Assembly: GCA_022826665.1 (NCBI GenBank)
Contig: JAJDUK010000103.1
Coordinates: 1 to 64,000, forward strand
Source: Alphaproteobacteria bacterium
Lineage (GTDB): Bacteria > Pseudomonadota > Alphaproteobacteria > UBA828
DNA length: 64,000 nucleotides
Direction of reading: 5' to 3'
Of the stretch, positions 1-8,210 are shown in pieces (position 1 is the first letter of the stretch; every line of letters begins with the position of its first letter). A model generated the notes under the pieces. That model worked only from the letters and a program-made list of their open reading frames with translations, did not search any database and was not told the origin of the DNA. The position numbers and the translations under genes are program-made.

Positions 1-62
1 TCCACGGGGTTGCCCCCACTAGCTCCTGAGGCTAGCGCGTCTACCAATTCCGCCACGACCGC
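1..62 (-). tRNA. tRNA-Leu(CAG), 3' end cut off by the window edge
   Basis: Read on the minus strand the segment begins GCGGTCGTGGCGGAATTGG, a typical leucine tRNA acceptor and D-arm start. A 5-bp anticodon stem CTAGC/GCTAG encloses the loop CTCAGGA, giving anticodon CAG. The long variable arm characteristic of tRNA-Leu begins before the window edge cuts off the T-arm and acceptor 3' strand. It lies ten bases downstream of tRNA-Leu(GAG), so the two are probably co-transcribed. Confidence 0.9.
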
Positions 63-71
63 CAGGTCAGA

Positions 72-158
72 TGGTGCGGCTGAGAGGACTCGAACCTCCA
101 CGGGGTCGCCCCCACAGCGCCCTCAACGCTGCGCGTCTACCAGTTCCGCCACAGCCGC
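72..158 (-). tRNA. tRNA-Leu(GAG)
   Basis: A complete leucine tRNA. The acceptor stem GCGGCTG pairs with CAGCCGC, followed by discriminator A and an encoded CCA (72-74 on the plus strand). The anticodon stem CAGCG/CGCTG holds loop TTGAGGG, giving anticodon GAG. The long class II variable arm and the GGTTCGAGTCC T-arm are present. It is the first of two tandem leucine tRNAs downstream of gpsA on the same strand. Confidence 0.95.
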
Positions 159-251
159 AAGACACCCGTGCTCGAAGAGCGGGCGGGGCGGAGAAAACAA
201 GGTAAGGCAGCGCCTTGTCAAGCCGCGATCCGCGGTACTTTCGCGGCGCCA

Positions 252-1253
252 CTAACGACCAGCGCCGGCCTCGGGCTTGAAGGGGCGGGAGAGCAGGCCG
301 CCGATGGCATCGTCGACCGACGCACCGCGATGCAGCACCGCATGCACCGCGCTGGCGATGGGCATTTCGACGCCGAGGCTTGACGCCATCGTCACCACGG
401 CCGGCGCGCTCTCGTGGCCTTCGGTGACCGCCTCGCTGGAGTCGAGCGCCGCCTTGGGCGCGGTCCCGCTGCCGATCGCGCGGCCGAAGCTGAAGTTGCG
501 CGATTGCTCGCCGGTGCAGGTCAGCACGAGATCGCCGAGGCCCGCGAGGCCCGCGAGTGTCTCCATCCGCGCGCCCTTGGCGACGGCGAGGCGCACAAGC
601 TCGGCGAAGCCGCGCGCGATGATGGCGGCGCGGGCGTTGTCGCCGAGGCCTCGGCCAATGGCGATTCCGGCGGCGATCGCGATCACGTTCTTGACCGCGC
701 CGCCGATCTGCACGCCGATCAGATCGTCCGTGAGATAGGGGCGGAAAGCCGGGACGCCGATCGCCTTCACCACCGCTCCGCCCATGCGCGCGTCCTCGCA
801 GGCAAGCGACACGGCGGCGGGCAAGCCGTCTGCGACCTCGCGCGCGAAGGTGGGGCCCGAGAGCACGGCGATCGGCATGTCGGGTGCCACCCGGCGCACC
901 GCTTCGCTCATCAGCGCGCCGGTGCCCCGCTCGATTCCTTTGGGGCAAATGACGGCGGGAGTTGCGCAGTCGGTCGCCTTGGCGACCTGCGCCGTCGTCT
1001 CGGCGAGATGCTGCGCCGGCGTCACCAGGAGCAGGAGATCAGCATCCGCCGCCTCATTCAGGTCGGCGGTGGCACGAATCGCGTGCTCGAGGGGGACGCC
1101 GGGCAGGAAGCGCCGGTTTTCGTGGCGGTCGTTGATGCTCGTAATGACATCGGTCTCACGCGCCCAGAGGGTCACCGTCCGTCCGGCTCGCGCTGCCACC
1201 GCAGCCAAGGCCGTGCCCCAGGCGCCGCCGCCGATCACGCCGATGCGCTTCAT
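252..1253 (-). CDS. gpsA: NAD(P)+-dependent glycerol-3-phosphate dehydrogenase
   Basis: GpsA reduces dihydroxyacetone phosphate to sn-glycerol 3-phosphate in the cytoplasm, supplying the backbone for phospholipids. The protein is 333 residues, the usual length. It starts with the dinucleotide-binding motif IGGGAWGTALA (residues 7-17), has the CPKGIE motif near residue 108 and the C-terminal catalytic segment GGAVKNVIAIAAG. An in-frame upstream extension is open, but the ATG at 1253 places the Rossmann motif at the N-terminus as in the family. In many alphaproteobacteria gpsA directly follows tsaD; here an unrelated gene on the opposite strand sits between them. Confidence 0.96.
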   Translation of the reverse strand: MKRIGVIGGGAWGTALAAVAARAGRTVTLWARETDVITSINDRHENRRFLPGVPLEHAIRATADLNEAADADLLLLVTPAQHLAETTAQVAKATDCATPAVICPKGIERGTGALMSEAVRRVAPDMPIAVLSGPTFAREVADGLPAAVSLACEDARMGGAVVKAIGVPAFRPYLTDDLIGVQIGGAVKNVIAIAAGIAIGRGLGDNARAAIIARGFAELVRLAVAKGARMETLAGLAGLGDLVLTCTGEQSRNFSFGRAIGSGTAPKAALDSSEAVTEGHESAPAVVTMASSLGVEMPIASAVHAVLHRGASVDDAIGGLLSRPFKPEAGAGR

Positions 1254-1399
1254 CGTTCTCGTGCGGCCGTCGGAGGTTCGCGTTCCATGCCGCCCAGTGT
1301 AGCGGACGCCGCCGAGTCGGAAACACGACGAGGCAACAGACGCCGCAGCGAGCCGCGCGTACAATCGGAAACACGGCGGCGTAAGGGGAGGGGCGCACG

Positions 1400-2215
1400 A
1401 TGCACACGATGTCGGCAATCGGGGGGCTTCTTGCCGTCGCGCTCGCCGCACTTCCGGTGGTCTCCACCGGGTGGGCCGATGCCCCCTTCGAGATGGTGGA
1501 CATCCCCGGCGGCAGCTTCGAGATGGGCGATGCCGACGGCCGGCCGGACGAGGCGCCCCGGCCCGCCACGGTCGCGCCGTTTCGTCTCATGCTCTTCGAG
1601 GTGACGAACGCCCAGTTCGCCGCCTTCGTCGCCGAGACCGGTCACGTCACCGATCCCGAGCGCCGCGGCTTCGGCTACGTCTGGCCGGGGCGCTGGACCA
1701 AGGTGCCGGGCGCCGACTGGCGGCATCGCAGCGGGCCGGCCTCGAATCCCATCGGCCTCGACGACCATCCGGTGGTCCAGGCGAGTTGGAACGACGCCCG
1801 TGCCTTCTGCCGCCACCACGGGCTCCGGCTGCCGAGCGAGGAGGAGTGGGAGTTCGCCGCGCGCGGCACCGACGGGCGCATCTTCCCCTGGGGCGACGCG
1901 GCGCCTGACGAGGGCGGGACGAGGCGCGCCAACTACGGCACCAACAAGTGCTGCGCCGCGGACATGACCGACGGCTACCACGAGACCGCGCCCGTCGGCT
2001 CCTATCCCGCCGGCGCCTCGCCTTTCGGCCTTCACGACATGGCCGGCAATGTCTGGGAGTGGACGTCGAGCCCCGACGGCGATACCGGCAAGTACGTGAT
2101 TCGCGGCGGCGGCTGGGGCAACAATCCGTTCTGTCTGCGGGTGAGCTACCGCCACAAGAACCCGCCCGACATCGGCCTCGACATGGTGGGTTTTCGCTGC
2201 GCCGGCGATCCGTAG
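1400..2215 (+). CDS. Secreted formylglycine-generating-enzyme (SUMF1/FGE-sulfatase) domain protein, probably not a canonical FGE
   Basis: This 271-residue protein has a cleavable-looking signal peptide (about residues 1-27, ending near GWADA), then one FGE-sulfatase fold. Family markers are VDIPGGSFEMGD, FEVTNAQFAAFV, LPSEEEWEFAARG, FPWGD, GLHDMAGNVWEWTS and the C-terminal VGFR. True FGE uses two cysteines a few residues apart after RGGS. Here that stretch reads RGGGWGNNPFCLR, with a single Cys, so sulfatase activation is unlikely. A carbohydrate-binding or other enzymatic role, as in EgtB-like and PvdO-like relatives, is possible. A GGGGAGGGG ribosome site precedes the ATG. It lies between divergently oriented gpsA and convergent tsaD, suggesting a later insertion. 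Confidence 0.85.
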   Translation: MHTMSAIGGLLAVALAALPVVSTGWADAPFEMVDIPGGSFEMGDADGRPDEAPRPATVAPFRLMLFEVTNAQFAAFVAETGHVTDPERRGFGYVWPGRWTKVPGADWRHRSGPASNPIGLDDHPVVQASWNDARAFCRHHGLRLPSEEEWEFAARGTDGRIFPWGDAAPDEGGTRRANYGTNKCCAADMTDGYHETAPVGSYPAGASPFGLHDMAGNVWEWTSSPDGDTGKYVIRGGGWGNNPFCLRVSYRHKNPPDIGLDMVGFRCAGDP

Positions 2216-2237
2216 GTCTTGAGGGCTGGCGCGGGTT

Positions 2238-3311
2238 TCAAGCCTTTCGCCCCAAGCGTCCCGGCACACCGGCGCCTTGGGCCAGCCCGGCATCCTCGTC
2301 GAGGGGCCAGCGTGCACGCGGCGATGCGTCGAGCGAATCGGTGAGACCGCGGGCGAGCCGCTCGATACCGGCCCAGGCGATCATTGCCGCGTTGTCGGTG
2401 CAGAGCCGGGGCGGCGGAATGTTCAGGACGAGGCCGCGTGCCGCCGCCAGCTCTTCGATGCGCCGCCTGATCTCGCTGTTGGCTGCGACTCCGCCCGCTA
2501 CCACCAGCGCCGTCGGCTCCACGTTTGAGCCCCGGAGCATGGCGATCGCGTTCGCCGTGCGGTCGGCGAGCACGTCGGTCACCGCCGTCTGGAACGACGC
2601 GGCGAGCTCGGCGCGGTCGCCCTCCGATGGCGTGTCCATCGCCTGAACGGCGTGGAGCAACGCCGTCTTGAGGCCCGAAAACGAGAAGTCGCAGCCGGGC
2701 CGGCCGAGCAGGGGCCGGGGCAGGGCGACGCGTGTCGGGTCGCCGTCCTTGGCCGCGCGCTCGATTGCGGGCCCCCCCGGATAGCCGAGCTCCAGCAGCA
2801 TCGCCGCCTTGTCGAAGGCCTCGCCCACCGCGTCATCGATGGTGGTGCCCAAGCGGCGGTAGCTGTCCACCTCCTCGACGAGCAGCAGTTGGCAGTGCCC
2901 GCCCGAGACCAGCAGCAGCAGATAGGGGAACTGGAGATCGGGCGCGATGAGGCGGGGGCTGAGCGCATGCCCCTCCAGGTGGTTGACGGCGAGCAGCGGC
3001 TTGTCGTGGGCGGCGGCAATCGCCTTGCCCGTCATGAGCCCGACCATGACCGCGCCGATCAGGCCGGGGCCTGCGGTGGCGGCCACGCCGTCAAGGTCGG
3101 TGAAACCGACGCCGGCCTCCTCCATCGCCCGGGCGATGAGGCCGTCGAGATGCTCCACGTGGCTGCGCGCGGCGATCTCCGGCACCACGCCGCCATAGGG
3201 CGCGTGGTCGGCGCATTGCGAGAGCACGATGTCGGACAGCACACGGCGCTCGCCGGTCACGACCGCGGCCGCCGTCTCGTCGCAGCTCGTCTCGATGCCG
3301 AGGACGATCAT
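2238..3311 (-). CDS. tsaD: tRNA N6-adenosine threonylcarbamoyltransferase
   Basis: TsaD transfers the threonylcarbamoyl group from threonylcarbamoyl-AMP onto A37 of ANN-decoding tRNAs, working with TsaB and TsaE. The 357-residue protein starts [18 protein letters not shown], the family's diagnostic N-terminus, and has the metal-binding HxxxH in [11 protein letters not shown] near residue 112. The nucleotide-binding segments [12 protein letters not shown] and [13 protein letters not shown] follow. Length and start are normal. It is convergent with the FGE-like gene (22 bp apart) and is followed upstream by an unusually long intergenic region. Confidence 0.97.
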   Translation of the reverse strand: MIVLGIETSCDETAAAVVTGERRVLSDIVLSQCADHAPYGGVVPEIAARSHVEHLDGLIARAMEEAGVGFTDLDGVAATAGPGLIGAVMVGLMTGKAIAAAHDKPLLAVNHLEGHALSPRLIAPDLQFPYLLLLVSGGHCQLLLVEEVDSYRRLGTTIDDAVGEAFDKAAMLLELGYPGGPAIERAAKDGDPTRVALPRPLLGRPGCDFSFSGLKTALLHAVQAMDTPSEGDRAELAASFQTAVTDVLADRTANAIAMLRGSNVEPTALVVAGGVAANSEIRRRIEELAAARGLVLNIPPPRLCTDNAAMIAWAGIERLARGLTDSLDASPRARWPLDEDAGLAQGAGVPGRLGRKA

Positions 3312-3830
3312 GGGCGCGAGACTAACTCAGATTTCTCATCACGGTCAGTGCCTGCACGATAGTTTCCCGCCGAAATGGGTGACGTTCGCGACTACGTGTC
3401 AGGAGAAAAACGGGTGCTCCCCGTGGATAACGAATAGCCTCGATCAGGAGCACCCTGATGCCAAATCGTGCCCCGACAGTTATTGGGTCTACGGACGACC
3501 TTCGAGGCCGTGAAGGCGATGGTGGAGGCGCTTCCCGACGCGATCTTCACACGCCGCCAAAGCCGGGTACTCGGTCAATCTGGAGGCTCCTGAGGTCGTG
3601 AATTTGGCGTTCACGTCCTTATTCGCTTGGTTCATATTTTTCTATAGAGCTATGAATTTTTCTTATTAGCTCGTATTTTCTCCATAACGCGAGTCGTCGG
3701 GCCGAAACTGGACTGGCTCCGCTGCACGAACCGGTCGCGATGGACGACGGCGGGCTTGCTGGGCGTCGACCAGCATCCACATCCGACCGCCCCCCTTGGG
3801 GGACGGGCACGTTCGACAAGGAGAATCACC
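3312..3830. other. Intergenic region without a supported gene; decayed or regulatory DNA
   Basis: This 519-bp gap separates tsaD from the alpha/beta hydrolase. It includes a 9-bp inverted repeat GGGTGCTCC/GGAGCACCC (3412-3420 and 3447-3455) and an AT-rich stretch at about 3620-3690 that could hold the hydrolase promoter. A short reading frame of about 47 codons starts at 3458 behind an AGGAG. Its sequence is not recognisable, and a coherent peptide (FEAVKAMVEALPDAIF) continues only in another frame, as in a frameshifted remnant. Confidence 0.5.
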
Positions 3831-4694
3831 ATGAAACGCGCACTGCAAATGTTCTTGGCTCTCGGGGTCGTCCTGCTGTTTGCCGCAGCCGGCCCGGCGA
3901 CGGCTGGCGACGGTTGGCGCACGCTGACGCCGCCGCAGCCACTTCCGGCGCCCGAAGCGACCGGCAACGTCGCGGTCAACGGCGCCAACATTCACTACGC
4001 GCTGTACGGCTCCGGCAACACCGACGCGGTGCTGCTGTTGCACGGCGGCTTGGGCGCGGTCGAGGACTTTGGGGGACAGATCGGCGCCCTCGCTGCCACA
4101 TACAAGGTAATCGCCATCGACAGCCGGGGCCACGGCCGCTCGACCGACGACGAACAACCTTATGGTTATCACCTGATGGCGAGCGACGTGATGGGCGTGA
4201 TGGACAGCCTCGGTCTGGACCAAGCGGCAATCGTGGGCTGGAGCGACGGCGGAAACATCGGGCTCGATCTGGCAATCCACAATCCCGACCGCCTGACCAA
4301 GGTGTTCGCGCTCGGGGCCAACTACCAGACCTCCGGCCTTCGCCCCTCCGCCTTTACCGACGCGCTGATTGGCGCCTACGTCGGCCACGCGGCCGCACAG
4401 TACGCACAGATTTCGGCGACGCCCGACGCGTGGGAAGCGTTTTCCGGCAAGGTGTTCGCGATGTGGGGTGGCCAGCCCGCCTACACCGACGAGCAGTTGG
4501 CAGGAATCACGGTCCCCTTCATGATCGCGGCCGGGGTCTACGAAGAGGCCATCGACGAGGCTCACACCAAACGCATGGCTGAGCTCATTCCGGGCTCCCA
4601 GTTGCTCTTAATCGGCAATTCCAGCCACTTCGCGCACTGGCAGCAGGTCGAGGCGGTGAACACCGCGATCCTGGAGTTCCTCGCCGCCGAGTGA
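3831..4694 (+). CDS. Secreted alpha/beta hydrolase
   Basis: The 287-residue protein carries a signal peptide (about residues 1-25, ending GPATA) and an alpha/beta hydrolase core. Visible elements are the oxyanion segment LLLHGGLG, the conserved IDSRGHGRS, the nucleophile elbow GWSDGG and the final catalytic His in NSSHFAHW. The usual GDxD loop carrying the acidic residue reads AAGVYEEAIDEAH, so Glu rather than Asp probably completes the triad. The start is fixed by AAGGAG at 3818-3823, eight bases before the ATG; the open frame upstream is not needed. Substrate is unknown. It is followed without a gap by a nitroreductase fragment, and both interrupt the usual tsaD-hemC neighbourhood. Confidence 0.85.
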   Translation: MKRALQMFLALGVVLLFAAAGPATAGDGWRTLTPPQPLPAPEATGNVAVNGANIHYALYGSGNTDAVLLLHGGLGAVEDFGGQIGALAATYKVIAIDSRGHGRSTDDEQPYGYHLMASDVMGVMDSLGLDQAAIVGWSDGGNIGLDLAIHNPDRLTKVFALGANYQTSGLRPSAFTDALIGAYVGHAAAQYAQISATPDAWEAFSGKVFAMWGGQPAYTDEQLAGITVPFMIAAGVYEEAIDEAHTKRMAELIPGSQLLLIGNSSHFAHWQQVEAVNTAILEFLAAE

Positions 4695-4807
4695 CGGAAG
4701 CGGCCGAGCGGCCCTTCCTGCTGCTGGTGGTCGGCTATCCGGACCAGGATGCGGTAGTGCTCGACATCGGGCGAAAGCCGCTCAACGAGACGGTCACCTA
4801 CGTCTGA
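4691..4807 (+). pseudogene. C-terminal fragment of a nitroreductase-family protein
   Basis: A 38-codon open stretch, overlapping the hydrolase stop codon (GTGA), translates to a tail containing ERPFLLLVVGYP and RKPLNE. This pattern is typical of the last 30-35 residues of nitroreductase-family flavoproteins (ERPFLLxxVGYPxxDAxVPxIxRKPLxE). No flavin-binding N-terminal part is present upstream, where the hydrolase lies. I infer that the hydrolase segment replaced the body of an older nitroreductase gene. The call rests on my recognition of the tail pattern and has not been searched. Confidence 0.6.
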
Positions 4808-4939
4808 CTAAAGGGATAGGGTTTGGCGCTGGTCCGGGCGGGATCGGTGCCGCAACGATCCTGGCCGTCCGTGGCTCGAAAGCGCTCGCATCGGCCGGGT
4901 CCGCTGTGTAGAAGGGGCGCGACGCTCCGAATCGGTGCC

Positions 4940-5884
4940 GTGGACGTGCGCCTGCCAATAGTCGTCGGGACGCGGGGCAGCCCGCTCGCCATCGCCCAGA
5001 CCCGCCACGTCTGCGCCCGGCTGGTTGCGGCCCATTCTGCGCTGGCCGAGGACGGTGCGCTGCTCACCCAGACCATCACCACCTCGGGCGATCGATTTGC
5101 GGACCGCCCGCTTGCCGAGATCGGCGGCAAGGGGCTCTTCACCAAGGAGATCGAGGAGGCGCTCCTGGATGGGCGCATCGATCTCGCCGTGCACTCGATG
5201 AAGGACGTGCCGACCTGGCTGCCGGAGGAGCTGGAGATCGCCGCGATCCCTGAGCGGGAGGACCCGCGTGACGTGCTGATTACGCGCGCTGGGCCGGGCT
5301 CTCGCGGCCTCGCCGACCTGCCGGCGGGGACGCGCGTCGGGACCGGATCGCTCCGCCGCCAGGCGCAGCTGCTGGCGCACCGCCCCGATATCGAGATCGT
5401 TCCGATGCGGGGCAACGTCGGCACCCGGCTGCGCAAGGTGGCCGATGGTGCGGCCGACGCCACTCTGCTGGCTCTGGCCGGCCTCAAGCGCTTGGGCGAG
5501 GAGGTCGACGGGATGGCGGTGTTGGAGCCGGCGGAGATGTTGCCGGCGGTGGGGCAGGGCGCGCTCGGCATCGAGTGCCGGACGGGCGACGAGCGGATGC
5601 AGAAACTGCTGCAGCCCGTCGTCGATCCCGTGACGACTGCCGCGGTCCAGTGCGAACGCGCGCTGCTGGAGGTGCTCGACGGCTCCTGCCGCATGCCGAT
5701 CGCGGGGCTCGCCGAGGCGGACGACTCGGGCGGGCTTCGCCTCGACGCCCTGATCGCGAAGCCCGACGGCAGCGTCTGCCACCGGGTCGAGCGCGCAGGC
5801 GCCATGGCCGACGCGCCCGCCATCGGCCGCGACGCCGGTGCTGCGCTGCGTGCGGCTGGCGGCCCCGGTTGGTTCGAGTCATGA
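4940..5884 (+). CDS. hemC: Porphobilinogen deaminase (hydroxymethylbilane synthase)
   Basis: HemC condenses four porphobilinogen units into hydroxymethylbilane, a step of haem synthesis in the cytoplasm. Family motifs are VVGTRGSPLAIAQ at the N-terminus, VHSMKDVP, GTGSLRRQAQL, MRGNVGTRL and the cofactor-attachment Cys in LDGSCRMPIAG. The frame is open upstream to an ATG at 4823, but that adds about 40 residues unlike the family. I therefore place the start at GTG 4940 (VDVRLPIVVGTRG); GTG 4946 is an alternative. No strong ribosome site marks either. It overlaps hemD by four bases (ATGA) and heads the haem operon, opposite in direction to tsaD and gpsA as is usual in alphaproteobacteria. Confidence 0.94.
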   Translation: MDVRLPIVVGTRGSPLAIAQTRHVCARLVAAHSALAEDGALLTQTITTSGDRFADRPLAEIGGKGLFTKEIEEALLDGRIDLAVHSMKDVPTWLPEELEIAAIPEREDPRDVLITRAGPGSRGLADLPAGTRVGTGSLRRQAQLLAHRPDIEIVPMRGNVGTRLRKVADGAADATLLALAGLKRLGEEVDGMAVLEPAEMLPAVGQGALGIECRTGDERMQKLLQPVVDPVTTAAVQCERALLEVLDGSCRMPIAGLAEADDSGGLRLDALIAKPDGSVCHRVERAGAMADAPAIGRDAGAALRAAGGPGWFES

Positions 5885-6642
5885 GCGGCCCCCGCCTGTT
5901 GCTGACCCGCCCACGTCAGGATGCTGTCGCGCTCGCGGAGGAGCTGGCGCGTCACGGCGTCGACTCGCTGATCGAGCCGATGATGACGATCCGACTCGAC
6001 GCCGATGCGCGACTCGACCTTGCGGGCGCCCAGGCGATCCTGCTCACCAGCGGGAACGGCGCGCGGGCGCTCGCGGCAGCGTCACCCGACGAGGATGCGC
6101 GCCGGCTTCCGGTCCTGGCCGTGGGTTGCGCTACAGCGCGGGCTGCGCAGGACGTCGGCTTCCGCTCGGTGACCACGGCGGACGGCGACGTGGATGCTCT
6201 CGTGGCACTCGTCACGGCCCGGCTTTGTCCGGATGCGGGCCGCCTCGTCCATGTAGCCGGCCGGGTCAGCACGGGCGACCTCGCGCCCCGGCTGCGCGCC
6301 GCCGGTTTCGATGCGGTGCGCGTGCCTCTCTACGACGCGGTCGCCGCGAGCGCCTTGTCTGCGCCGGCGTGCCAGGCGTTGGAGTCGCGAGCCCTCGCCG
6401 GCGCCGCGTTTTACTCTCCCCGCACCGCGCGCCTCTTTGCTAAGCTCGCACGCGAGTCGGGACTCGACTCGACGGCGCGGGCACTCACCGCGTTCTGCCT
6501 GAGCCAAGCGGTGGCCGAAGCGGCAGCATCTCTTCCCTGGAAACGCGTCTCGGTGGCCACCGCGCCGCAACAGGATGCGCTCGTCGCCTGCGTCGTGAGC
6601 GCGTTTGCGCCGAGCCCGCAAGTCGGCGAGCAGCAACGGTGA
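5881..6642 (+). CDS. hemD: Uroporphyrinogen-III synthase
   Basis: HemD closes and isomerises hydroxymethylbilane to uroporphyrinogen III. The 253-residue protein has the weakly conserved two-lobed fold expected. Visible elements are LLTRPRQDAVALAEEL at the N-terminus, the AILLTSGNGARAL segment, LPVLAVGCATARAAQDVGF and FYSPRTARLF. Identification leans on these and on its place directly after hemC (4-bp overlap) and before the mitofilin gene (GTGA overlap). The tight spacing implies translational coupling in a single hemC-hemD-mic60-hemY transcript. Confidence 0.93.
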   Translation: MSGPRLLLTRPRQDAVALAEELARHGVDSLIEPMMTIRLDADARLDLAGAQAILLTSGNGARALAAASPDEDARRLPVLAVGCATARAAQDVGFRSVTTADGDVDALVALVTARLCPDAGRLVHVAGRVSTGDLAPRLRAAGFDAVRVPLYDAVAASALSAPACQALESRALAGAAFYSPRTARLFAKLARESGLDSTARALTAFCLSQAVAEAAASLPWKRVSVATAPQQDALVACVVSAFAPSPQVGEQQR

Positions 6643-8210
6643 GCAAGAGATCGTCCCGGCGCCGAAGAGGCCGCGACAGGCGTAACGAGAGACACATGGC
6701 GGCGCGGAAGGACGATGGCCAGGAGCCGCCGGCAAGCGGCCGGCCAGGCGTGATCTGGCGCTTGCCGGCGACGCGGGGTGCAACGCAGGACGCGGACACC
6801 CCCGATGCCTCCGCTGCTGAGGCCGAGGCGGATCGCCCGAAGGGTCGCCGCGTCCCGCTGCTGGCGGCCATAGGCCTGGCTGCAGCGCTCGTTTGCGTCG
6901 GGCTTTATGCCGCGTGGTCCGAATTCGGGTCCGATGTCTTCGGCATTGGCGGTGAGGAGAGCGTCGCCTCGGCCCCTGCCGCTGCGCCGCCCGTCGCCGA
7001 ACAAACGGGTGACGGTCCGTCGGGCGAGGGCACGGCGACCTCTCCCCCTGCGGATGGTGCTAGCGCGCCGCTCGCCGTCGCAGAGGTGGAGGACGAGGCC
7101 TCCAAGGCCGGCACGGCAGAAGAGGCGGTATCGCTCGTGGCTGCCCCGCAGGACGACGGGAGCGATTCCCCAGAGACCGCCACGCCCGCGCCGACAGCAC
7201 CGCCATCCGATCTCCCGTCGCCATCGCCGGCGCTTGCCGCAGACGACCCGCCGACGAACCCGGCCGTCGCCCCCGCGCACGCCAAGGAGCAGGCCCTGCC
7301 CGAGCGCGCGACCGCCGTTGCTGCCGAAACAGCTCCGGTTGCGGTCGACGAGTCCCGGCCTGCTACCCGGTCGACCGCGCAAGCCGATCTCGGCAGCGAC
7401 GCGCTCGGCGCGCTCAACGCTCGGCTGGATGCCCTGGAGGCGCGGTCGGATGGTGCCATCGGCGCGGGCGCTGCGGTGATCGCCCTGGAGCAGCGGGTCC
7501 GGGCGCTTGAGGATGATCCGACGCGCGAGCCTCTCGGTGAGGCGCTGGCTGCGTGGGGGGAGCAGCGCGCAGCGCTGGAGACTGCGCTCGCCGAAGTGAG
7601 CGCGCGGCTTGCGCTCTTCGAGGAAGAAGCTGCACAGCAAGCCGCCGCCGACGGGCGCCTGGTGACGCTGGTGTTGGCCACGGGCGAGCTCACCGCGGCT
7701 CTCGCCTCATCCCGCGGTTTTGAACCCGCGCTCGACACGGTTCGCGGCATCACCGGCGACGACCCCGCGTTCAAGAGCGCCCTCGCGCGGCTCGCGCCCT
7801 TCGCCGCCACCGGCGTGCCGACCATCGACGGGCTCCTCGCGCGCTTTCCCGAGGCCGCCAACGCCATCGTGCGCGCCGCGCCCGCAACCGAGGACGCCGA
7901 CTGGATCGACGAGACGGTCACCCGGCTGAGCCAGCTCGTGACCATTCGCAAGACCAGCGGCGCCATCGACCCGGCCAGCCTCGACGGCCGTCTGGTCGAG
8001 GCCGAATCGGCGCTCGCGACCGGCGATCTCGGGCGCGCGATTGCCATCGTCGAGGCGACGATGCCCAGTGCCGCCGAGGCCATCAGCGCCCAAACCTGGC
8101 TGCGCGACGCCCGCGCCCGACAGGAGGCCGACGAGGCGCTCGCCGCTCTTGTCGCCACCGTCCACGCGCGCATCGGCGCCCGTTGGGCAACGACCGGCGG
8201 CACGCAATGA
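6639..8210 (+). CDS. Mitofilin/Mic60-like inner-membrane protein
   Basis: This 523-residue protein has a basic N-terminus, one transmembrane helix (about residues 72-93) and a long Ala/Pro/Glu-rich linker to about residue 250. A coiled-coil-like stretch (about 250-330, LNARLDALEARSD to LALFEEEAAQ) and a helical C-terminal region follow. This is the architecture of alphaproteobacterial Mic60 (COG4223), the bacterial relative of the mitochondrial cristae-junction organiser, known to be encoded in the haem-biosynthesis operon. Most of the protein would face the periplasm. The GTG at 6639 overlaps the hemD stop; ATG 6696 is a plausible later start. Coupling to hemY is again by a 4-bp overlap. Role in this organism, such as shaping intracytoplasmic membranes, is inference. 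Confidence 0.88.
   Translation: MSKRSSRRRRGRDRRNERHMAARKDDGQEPPASGRPGVIWRLPATRGATQDADTPDASAAEAEADRPKGRRVPLLAAIGLAAALVCVGLYAAWSEFGSDVFGIGGEESVASAPAAAPPVAEQTGDGPSGEGTATSPPADGASAPLAVAEVEDEASKAGTAEEAVSLVAAPQDDGSDSPETATPAPTAPPSDLPSPSPALAADDPPTNPAVAPAHAKEQALPERATAVAAETAPVAVDESRPATRSTAQADLGSDALGALNARLDALEARSDGAIGAGAAVIALEQRVRALEDDPTREPLGEALAAWGEQRAALETALAEVSARLALFEEEAAQQAAADGRLVTLVLATGELTAALASSRGFEPALDTVRGITGDDPAFKSALARLAPFAATGVPTIDGLLARFPEAANAIVRAAPATEDADWIDETVTRLSQLVTIRKTSGAIDPASLDGRLVEAESALATGDLGRAIAIVEATMPSAAEAISAQTWLRDARARQEADEALAALVATVHARIGARWATTGGTQ

Noticed and set aside
3458-3601. Small gene of about 47 codons behind AGGAG between tsaD and the hydrolase
   Set aside because: The peptide is not recognisable and changes character midway, with a more protein-like run in another frame. 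At most a decayed remnant.
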